Shown here: one piece after another, positions 58,726 through 64,000 of the stretch
Position numbering within the stretch: position 1 is the first letter of the stretch
How the letters are laid out: every line of letters begins with the position of its first letter
From: CAMASH01 sp041746635
GTDB taxonomy: Bacteria; Verrucomicrobiota; Verrucomicrobiia; Chthoniobacterales; Terrimicrobiaceae
Length of the DNA stretch: 64,000 nucleotides
Assembly: GCA_041746635.1 (NCBI GenBank)
Contig: JBGTGQ010000034.1
Location: forward strand, 62,001 to 126,000
Reading direction: 5' to 3'
Translations under genes and position numbers: made by a program
The notes under the pieces: generated by a model
What the model was told of the DNA's origin: nothing
The model's input: only the letters and a program-made list of their open reading frames with translations
The model's database searches: none

Positions 58726-59355
58726 ATGCTGGATTTTGTGCAAAAAGGCGGGCCGGTGATGTGGCTGATCGTGCTTTGCAGCGTCACGGCGGCGGGCATT
58801 TTTTTCGAACGGCTGCTTTATTTGCACAAGGCCTCGATTCCGGTCAGTGATCTGCTGCGTGGACTATCCAACATCCTGCGCAAGGAAAACTACGCCGAGG
58901 CGCTGCAGGAATGCGCCAGCACGCCGGGGCCGGTCGCGCGGGTCGCCCACGCCCTTATCCTGCGTCATGGCGCACCGCGTTCCGAATTGCGCGAAGTGGC
59001 CCAGGAGGCAGGACAACTCGAGGTGCCCAAGCTCGAACGCAATCTCGCCCTCCTCGCCACCATCGCCTACGCCACGCCGCTGCTGGGCCTCCTGGGAACG
59101 CTGCTGGGCTTGCTCACGGCTTTTCAGGAAATCGCCGCCCAGAGCGGTTACGCCACCGCCACGGATATCGCCAACGGAGTTTACGAAAGCCTGCTCACCG
59201 CCTCCTCCTCCCTGGCGGTGGCCATCCCGGCCTTCGTGGCCCTGAGCTATCTCTCGGCCCGGGTCAATAATCTCATTCACGACATGGAGCGCGCCGGCAT
59301 CGAGATTCTCGCCATCCTGGACGAAGTGCGGGGACGCCACGGGCCTTCGCGGTGA
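58726..59355 (+). CDS. exbB: MotA/TolQ/ExbB proton channel family protein
   Basis: A 209-residue inner-membrane protein with three helices (about 10-30, 108-135, 155-178): GGPVMWLIVLCSVTAAGIFF near the N-terminus and ATIAYATPLLGLLGTLLGLL with the conserved Gly-rich channel helix, then SSSLAVAIPAFVALSYL. With the ExbD-like gene overlapping its end it forms a proton-motive-force motor. ExbB and TolQ cannot be separated by sequence alone; the TonB-like protein downstream favours ExbB. Confidence 0.9.
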   Translation: MLDFVQKGGPVMWLIVLCSVTAAGIFFERLLYLHKASIPVSDLLRGLSNILRKENYAEALQECASTPGPVARVAHALILRHGAPRSELREVAQEAGQLEVPKLERNLALLATIAYATPLLGLLGTLLGLLTAFQEIAAQSGYATATDIANGVYESLLTASSSLAVAIPAFVALSYLSARVNNLIHDMERAGIEILAILDEVRGRHGPSR

Positions 59356-59762
59356 AACTCCGGCGCGCCACCTTCCCGCACCCGGTGCTGCTCGTGCTCG
59401 CACCGGCTTTGGGGCTGATGCTGATCTTGATTTTCTTCCTGCTGCTCAGCACCACCTTCATGCTCCAGCCGGGTATCGCCGTGAGCATGCCGCAATCGCC
59501 TTTTCTTCTCTCGCCCCAACGCAATCCCCGCATCATCAGCATCACCGCACCGCCGCTTTCCGCTGTGTTTTTTGAAAATGAGCAAACGGATCTCTCCGCT
59601 CTGCGCGGAAAACTGCAAGGCATCCGGGGCCGCTCCCAAACGATCATCATCAAGGCGGACAAACGCGCCTTGTATGAAAATATCAGTTCGGTGATGAGCC
59701 TGGCGCTGGAACTGGGCTTTCCCGTGGTGCTGGCGACCTCGGAGGAAGGCGCGGAGCCGTGA
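59352..59762 (+). CDS. exbD: ExbD/TolR family protein
   Basis: A 136-residue protein starting with GTG. A single N-terminal helix (about 10-34, VLLVLAPALGLMLILIFFLL) is followed by a periplasmic domain: SITAPPLSAVFFENEQTDLS, then RSQTIIIKADKRALYENISS and VMSLALELGFPVVLATSEE. The usual membrane Asp of ExbD (D25-equivalent) is not evident in this helix, which reads as apolar, so the proton path may be altered. It overlaps exbB and the next gene by four bases each. Confidence 0.78.
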   Translation: MKLRRATFPHPVLLVLAPALGLMLILIFFLLLSTTFMLQPGIAVSMPQSPFLLSPQRNPRIISITAPPLSAVFFENEQTDLSALRGKLQGIRGRSQTIIIKADKRALYENISSVMSLALELGFPVVLATSEEGAEP

Positions 59763-60508
59763 AACTCGACCTGCATCTGTTTGACTGGCCCTCGCGGCAC
59801 AATGTGCACCTGGCCCTGCCGCTCATGCTGGTGCTTTCCTTTCTGCTGCATGCCGCGTGTGCGGTGGTCTTCCAAGTGGCCTACCCCCGCTCGCAGGCGA
59901 GCCCGGAACGATCCGCCCAGGTTTTTTTCCTGCGGCCGGGTTCCCTGGAGGCCGTGCAAATGGCACCTTTGCTGGCGGCCTCCGATCCCGCCCTGTTTTC
60001 GCCGGGGCATCTATTCGGACGCGACAGCTGGAAGCTGCCGGAGACGCTTTATGTCGCGAGTTTTGATTCAGAAAAACCGGCCCTGTCGCCCCTGCCATCC
60101 CTGGCCCCCGCCGCGATTTTTCCTGCGGTAACCTCGACCGGGCCCGTCATCGGGAAACAGCAACACACCAGCGCGACGGCGGTGGCCCGCGCCCAGGGAC
60201 CGTCCACCGTGCTGAAACTGGGCGGCGCGCTGGCGGAGCGAACGGTGACGCCCCCGGCGGAATTCCACTTTTCCGCGCCTCCCCGGCAGGGATTGATGCC
60301 CGCGGAGTTTCTCCTGGCCGTGTCCTCGGATGGCCGGCCGCTTCACCTTTTCCCCCAACGCTCCTCCGGTAACGAAAAGCTCGACCGGGCCGCCCTCCGC
60401 TACCTGGCCGGAGCCCGCTTCTCCCCCGAGACAACCAACAACCAAATGACCTGGGGCACGGCCACTTTCCTCTGGGGCGTGGACGTCGAACGCGAACCGA
60501 AACCATGA
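59759..60508 (+). CDS. TonB-like protein
   Basis: A 249-residue protein with an N-terminal membrane helix (about 18-42, LALPLMLVLSFLLHAACAVV), a Pro/Ala-rich periplasmic spacer and a C-terminal domain (about 180-249) GLMPAEFLLAVSSDGRPLHL, then LDRAALRYLAGARFSPETTN. This resembles the TonB C-domain pattern of V-x-x-DG followed by LD-x-AA-x-x-x-x-x-x-x-F-P. It starts with GTG, overlapping the ExbD-like gene. It would transmit energy to an outer-membrane partner not encoded here. Confidence 0.6.
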   Translation: MKLDLHLFDWPSRHNVHLALPLMLVLSFLLHAACAVVFQVAYPRSQASPERSAQVFFLRPGSLEAVQMAPLLAASDPALFSPGHLFGRDSWKLPETLYVASFDSEKPALSPLPSLAPAAIFPAVTSTGPVIGKQQHTSATAVARAQGPSTVLKLGGALAERTVTPPAEFHFSAPPRQGLMPAEFLLAVSSDGRPLHLFPQRSSGNEKLDRAALRYLAGARFSPETTNNQMTWGTATFLWGVDVEREPKP

Positions 60509-60744
60509 TCCGCGTCTCGCTGCCGTGGCTGGTTTGCGTTTACCTGATGGTGTTTTTGGCCGCCATTTTCTTCGCCTGGATCGCCTACGAGATGGTGCGG
60601 AAATTCCGCGAGGGACGTTCCCTGCGGCACCGTCTGCGCTGTACGATCTGCGGCATGGAATACGAGGACCGCACCCCCACAGTGCTGCCCCGCTGCCCTC
60701 GCTGCGGCAGCCTCAATGAACGATTCAAACTCAAGGCCTATTGA
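60505..60744 (+). CDS. Small membrane-anchored zinc-ribbon protein
   Basis: A 79-residue protein: one helix at about 8-28 (LVCVYLMVFLAAIFFAWIAY), a basic stretch KFREGRSLRHRLR and a zinc ribbon with CTIC and CPRC pairs (C-x2-C...C-x2-C). The ribbon probably faces the cytoplasm by the positive-inside rule. It overlaps the TonB-like gene by ATGA, so it is the last member of the exbB-exbD operon. Role unknown; protein or nucleic-acid binding is possible. Confidence 0.75.
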   Translation: MIRVSLPWLVCVYLMVFLAAIFFAWIAYEMVRKFREGRSLRHRLRCTICGMEYEDRTPTVLPRCPRCGSLNERFKLKAY

Positions 60745-60837
60745 GGCACAGAAGCGCGGGCGGAAACTTTTTTATTGCCAACCCCTAGGCCAACCCGCTG
60801 ACTTGTTCTTTCCCCTTGGGAATCACGAATTATTGAC

Positions 60838-62085
60838 ATGAGCGAACGAAGAGTAGTCGTCACCGGAATCGGTGTCATCAGTCCGGTCGGCAACGATCTC
60901 CCCACTTTCTGGGAGAGTCTCACCACGGGTCGCAGCGGGATCCGCCGTTATGAGGCGTTCGATTCGGAGATCTACGAATGCAAGATCGCGGGCGAGGTGC
61001 GCAATTTCGAGCCCGCGCCGTATTTTAAGAATCCCAAATCGGCCAAACGCACCGATCGCTTTACCCAGTTTGCCGTGGCCGCCTCCAAGTTCGCCCTCGA
61101 CGACGCCGGGGTGGATCTCGACAAAATTGACCGCAACCGTTTCGGCGTGATGCTGGGCAGCGGCATCGGCGGCCTGAAAAGCATGGAGGACGAATGCAAG
61201 CGGCTCTTCGAACGCGGTCCGACCCGGGTTTCCCCATTTACCATCGCCATGATGATCAGCAACATGGCCAGCGGCATCGTCTCGATGGAATTCGACTTGC
61301 GCGGACCCAATATGTGTATCGTCACGGCCTGCGCCACCGCCAACAACTCTCTTGGAGAAGCCTGGCGCATCATCAAATTCGGTGACGCCGATGCCTTCCT
61401 CGCCGGCGGTTGCGAGGCGACCATCACCCCCATCGGTATTTCGGGATTTGCCGCCATGAAGGCTCTGAGTCTGCGCAACGACGAACCCACCGAAGCCTGT
61501 CGTCCGTTTGACCGCGACCGCGACGGCTTCATCATGGGCGAAGGTGCCGGCATCATGGTGATCGAGGAACTTGAACACGCCAAAGCCCGCGGCGCCCGCA
61601 TTTATTGCGAACTGGCCGGCTACGGCTGCACCGCCGATGCCTATCACATGACGGCTCCCCTGCCGGACGGCGAGGGCGCGGCCCGCGCGATGCAGATCGC
61701 CATGAAGCACGCGAAGGTAAATCCGGAGGATATTGATTACATCAACGCCCACGCCACTTCCACGCCCATCGGAGATGCCTGCGAAACCAAGGCCATCAAG
61801 CGGGCCTTGGGCGACCGTGCCTACAAAACGCCGGTGAGTTCGACCAAATCCATGACCGGCCATCTCCTCGGCGCGGCGGGCGGCATCGAACTGGCCGCCT
61901 GCGCCCTGGCCATCCAGCACGGGGTCATCCCTCCCACGACGAACCTGGAAAATCCCGATCCCGAATGTGACCTCGACAACGTGCCTAACACCGCGCGCGA
62001 GGCCAAAATCAAAGTCGCCATGAGCAACTCCTTCGGTTTCGGTGGCCACAACGCGACTTTGATCGCGTCGGAATTCACCGGCTGA
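60838..62085 (+). CDS. fabF: 3-oxoacyl-[acyl-carrier-protein] synthase II
   Basis: A 415-residue condensing enzyme with the full triad: Cys165 in VTACATANNS, His305 in INAHATSTPIGD and His342 in MTGHLLGAAGG. VVVTGIGVISPVGND opens the protein and SNSFGFGGHNATLI closes it. It elongates acyl-ACP with malonyl-ACP in fatty-acid synthesis. It is monocistronic here with a 93-base gap from the zinc-ribbon gene, and no acpP precedes it as it often does elsewhere. It converges with nuoH. Confidence 0.96.
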   Translation: MSERRVVVTGIGVISPVGNDLPTFWESLTTGRSGIRRYEAFDSEIYECKIAGEVRNFEPAPYFKNPKSAKRTDRFTQFAVAASKFALDDAGVDLDKIDRNRFGVMLGSGIGGLKSMEDECKRLFERGPTRVSPFTIAMMISNMASGIVSMEFDLRGPNMCIVTACATANNSLGEAWRIIKFGDADAFLAGGCEATITPIGISGFAAMKALSLRNDEPTEACRPFDRDRDGFIMGEGAGIMVIEELEHAKARGARIYCELAGYGCTADAYHMTAPLPDGEGAARAMQIAMKHAKVNPEDIDYINAHATSTPIGDACETKAIKRALGDRAYKTPVSSTKSMTGHLLGAAGGIELAACALAIQHGVIPPTTNLENPDPECDLDNVPNTAREAKIKVAMSNSFGFGGHNATLIASEFTG

Positions 62086-62094
62086 TTCCGTGGT

Positions 62095-62111
62095 ATGAGC
62101 ATCCTGCTCAT
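62095..62111. terminator. Small hairpin between fabF and nuoH (possible terminator)
   Basis: A perfect 7-base stem ATGAGCA/TGCTCAT with a TCC loop lies nine bases after the fabF stop, between convergent genes. No U-tract follows on either strand, so Rho-independent termination is uncertain. Confidence 0.35.
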
Positions 62112-62189
62112 GCGTGAATCGCATCAGCTGAAACCGTAGCGAAGCGGAGATCTGAGCCCGCATTCCGGGCGAAATAACCAGATGCCGCT

Positions 62190-63416
62190 TTACTTCACGT
62201 AGGCGAGAATAACCGCCGTGATGAAGATATTGACCAAGGCCAGCTCGAAAAAGAAATACCAGCCGAGTTTCATGAGTTGGTCATAGCGGAAGCGCGGGAG
62301 GGTCCAGCGCACCCAGATGAAAACAAAGAGCAGGGCGGAAACCTTGCCGAAGAACACGCCGATGTTCACCAGGCCCCAAATCAAGCTGGCCAGCCAGCCA
62401 GGGACGAAAGCGAGGTTGAAAAAATTTGTCGAGGAACCATCTGGCACAAAAGGCAGACTCCAGCCGCCAAGGAAAAGAGTCACAATCACGCCGGAACCCG
62501 CAATCATGGCCGCGTATTCACCGAGAAAGAAAAGGGCGAACCCCATGCCCGAATACTCCGTGTGGTAGCCGCCCACCAGTTCCTGTTCCGCCTCCGGAAG
62601 ATCGAAGGGAAGGCGGTTGGTTTCCGCGAACATGGCAATGAGGAAAACCACGAAGGAAATCAGCATCGGAATCCAAATCCAGAACCGCTGCCAGGAAAAG
62701 CCGGCCTGGAAGGCTGCAACCCAGGCTTCGGGGTGAAGCACCTGATCAATAGTCAGCCCTTTGAACCAGCCCGGCGCGATCATCCAGCCGTTCTCGCGCT
62801 GCCAGTCAACGATTTGAGACATGTTCAATGTGCCGCAGAGCAAGAAAACCGGAATGATGGACAGCCCGAGCGCCAGTTCGTAGGAGATCATCTGCGAGGT
62901 CGAGCGAATGCCGCCGAGAAAGGGATACTTCGAGTTTGACGACCACCCGGCCAGCACAATGCCGTATACCCCCAGCGAGGAGACGGCAAAGACGTAGAGC
63001 ACGCCGATGTTAATATTGGCGATGACCATGGGGACACCAAATAGCGAAGACCCGAAGGGCAGCACCGCCAGCACGAGAATCGGCGGGATCATGGTCAGCT
63101 TGGGCGCGATGTAGTAGTAGAATTTGTTAACGCTGGCCGGAATAAAGTTCTCCTTAAGCAGCAGCTTGAGGGCGTCGGCGATGGGCTGCCCCAGACCAAG
63201 GAACGGCAAATCTTTTTTCATTCCCAGCAAGGTCAGGGGAATGCCCACGCGGTTCGGCCCGACGCGGTCCTGAATGAAAGCGCAAACCTTGCGTTCCGCA
63301 TAAACCGTGTAGGAAACGAAACCGAGGATGATGGCCAGCAGGGCAAGCGTCTTGGCCAGCGAGGTCCAGACGAGAAAGACCTCGGGTTGCAGGGCGAAGG
63401 AAATGAACTGCTCCAT
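62190..63416 (-). CDS. nuoH: NADH-quinone oxidoreductase subunit H
   Basis: A 408-residue membrane subunit of complex I with eight or more helices. Conserved segments are YAERKVCAFIQDRVGPNRVG (quinone-site region), AEQELVGGYHTEYSGMGFAL and VRWTLPRFRYDQLMKLGW. It is longer than the usual 325-350 residues because of an insert around 205-260 (DWQRENGWMIAPGWFKGLTI onward). The ATG at 63416 (MEQFISFALQPEVF) is preferred; a GTG at 63428 lies within the palindromic repeat R3. It follows nuoG, as in standard nuo operons. Confidence 0.94.
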   Translation of the reverse strand: MEQFISFALQPEVFLVWTSLAKTLALLAIILGFVSYTVYAERKVCAFIQDRVGPNRVGIPLTLLGMKKDLPFLGLGQPIADALKLLLKENFIPASVNKFYYYIAPKLTMIPPILVLAVLPFGSSLFGVPMVIANINIGVLYVFAVSSLGVYGIVLAGWSSNSKYPFLGGIRSTSQMISYELALGLSIIPVFLLCGTLNMSQIVDWQRENGWMIAPGWFKGLTIDQVLHPEAWVAAFQAGFSWQRFWIWIPMLISFVVFLIAMFAETNRLPFDLPEAEQELVGGYHTEYSGMGFALFFLGEYAAMIAGSGVIVTLFLGGWSLPFVPDGSSTNFFNLAFVPGWLASLIWGLVNIGVFFGKVSALLFVFIWVRWTLPRFRYDQLMKLGWYFFFELALVNIFITAVILAYVK

Positions 63417-63420
63417 AAAA

Positions 63421-63522
63421 TCAGCCACGGATGTTCACGGATGAAACACGGATGGAAGAAAAGCGGGAGTGACGGGCTGGCATAAATTTATCCGTGTTTC
63501 ATCCGTGCCCATCCGTGGCTAG
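63421..63522. repeat. Palindromic repeat R3 between nuoG and nuoH
   Basis: The left arm AGCCACGGATGTTCACGGAT plus GAAACACGGAT and the right arm ATCCGTGTTTCATCCGTGCC plus CATCCGTGGCT are complementary with a roughly 35-base loop. The unit CACGGATG recurs within each arm. The right arm codes the last residues of NuoG (ATDGHG) and its stop, and the left arm reaches the nuoH start. Confidence 0.8.
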
Positions 63523-64000
63523 CTTGTCAGTCAAATCCACGCCAAGATCGCCGATTTTTCCCAGCGAAAGTCCCGCCAGAGCGGGGGTCTCCGCCGCCAT
63601 TTGCTTGAAGACCTCCTCAATGGTGAAGATGCCGTTTGAGCCACCGACGGCCTGGATGAGGTCGCGCAGAATTTCCCAATCGTCGCGCGCCATGCCCGGT
63701 GAGGAAACGGCGCGATTGAGGCGCTGGAGGCGGCCCTTGACGTTGATCATCGAACCGCGTTTTTCGGCCCACGAAACCGCGGGTAGAAGCGCGGTCGCTG
63801 CGGCAGTGGTTTTGTCAGGAAGAATTCCGGTCACTACGAGGGCGTCCAATTTTTCAAGGTCAGCCACCGGAATGCCGCAGTCCGTTGCCTCCTCGCCCAG
63901 CACAAGGAGGGTCTTGATTTTTCCGGTGGAAACACCGGAGGCAATCTCAGCGAGGCGGCCGGTGGCCAGGCCGAGCAGTTTCGCGCCGGAGGTATTCGGG
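63499..64000 (-). CDS. nuoG: NADH-quinone oxidoreductase subunit G, C-terminal part
   Basis: The frame is open from the window edge (PNTSGAKLLGLATGRLAEIA) to the stop at 63499, 166 residues. It shows the molybdopterin-oxidoreductase-like end of NuoG: TLLVLGEEATD, LDALVVTGILPDKTTAAATA, LLPAVSWAEKRGSMINVKGR and LQRLNRAVSSPGMARDDWEI. NuoG holds iron-sulphur clusters of the peripheral arm; those lie outside the window. The final residues come from repeat R3. It is directly upstream of nuoH. Confidence 0.9.
   Translation of the reverse strand, partial: PNTSGAKLLGLATGRLAEIASGVSTGKIKTLLVLGEEATDCGIPVADLEKLDALVVTGILPDKTTAAATALLPAVSWAEKRGSMINVKGRLQRLNRAVSSPGMARDDWEILRDLIQAVGGSNGIFTIEEVFKQMAAETPALAGLSLGKIGDLGVDLTDKLATDGHG

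Noticed and set aside
60823..62163. A 446-codon minus-strand frame opposite fabF
   Set aside because: FabF has its complete Cys-His-His triad on the plus strand; the antisense translation has no recognisable motif.

Overview
The window is a chromosomal segment of a GC-rich Gram-negative bacterium. Outer-membrane physiology is implied by an RND efflux pump, an ExbB/ExbD/TonB-like unit and an ABC-2 surface-glycan exporter. Rod-shape genes (mreB-mreC-mreD-PBP2-rng), fabF, nuoH/nuoG, dxr and cdsA mark it as chromosome. Many toxin-antitoxin modules, repeats at gene ends and the protein style suggest the PVC group, most likely Verrucomicrobiota. That placement is inference from overall flavour, not from a marker gene such as 16S.

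Region 1 (1-16.6 kb, all minus strand) is a surface-polysaccharide locus. It encodes a TylF-type methyltransferase, four family-2 glycosyltransferases, two capsule-biosynthesis-like proteins, a Wzm/Wzt ABC exporter whose Wzt carries three tandem C-terminal domains, a NeuB-type nonulosonate synthase with a KdsC-like phosphatase, a sulfotransferase, an SDR and a sugar epimerase cut by the window edge. A MITE-like element sits at 15.2-15.5 kb and a GbsR/MarR-type regulator at 16.75-17.27 kb. Region 2 (17.4-24.9 kb) continues glycan functions: a DPM/GtrB-like glycosyltransferase, asparagine synthase, a GT4 enzyme, an RmlC-like cupin, RmlA and a large membrane glycosyltransferase candidate.

Region 3 (24.9-29.3 kb) is housekeeping: an M29-like aminopeptidase, a CDF metal exporter, CdsA and Dxr. 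Region 4 (29.4-44.2 kb) is a defence and toxin-antitoxin island. Its core is a minus-strand operon of XRE regulator, C5-cytosine methyltransferase, GHKL (paraMORC-like) ATPase, Z1-domain ATPase, PD-(D/E)XK nuclease and Vsr. The vsr gene is present as two diverged, broken copies that flank a UPF0175/DUF3368 toxin-antitoxin pair. Both copies carry the same nearly identical insert. Around this core lie a HicB with a HicA stump, ParE/antitoxin, VapBC-like pairs, a DUF433/DUF5615 pair, an unknown duplicated small-gene family and an aldo/keto reductase remnant.

Region 5 (44.5-64 kb) is core genome again: a MarR-controlled RND pump, rng-PBP2-mreD-mreC-mreB, tRNA-Arg(UCU), hisI, a proline-rich Roadblock-like protein followed by an ExbB-ExbD-TonB-like-zinc-ribbon operon, fabF, and nuoH with the end of nuoG. 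Several dispersed repeats abut or form gene ends; at dxr and nuoG they supply the last codons and the stop.
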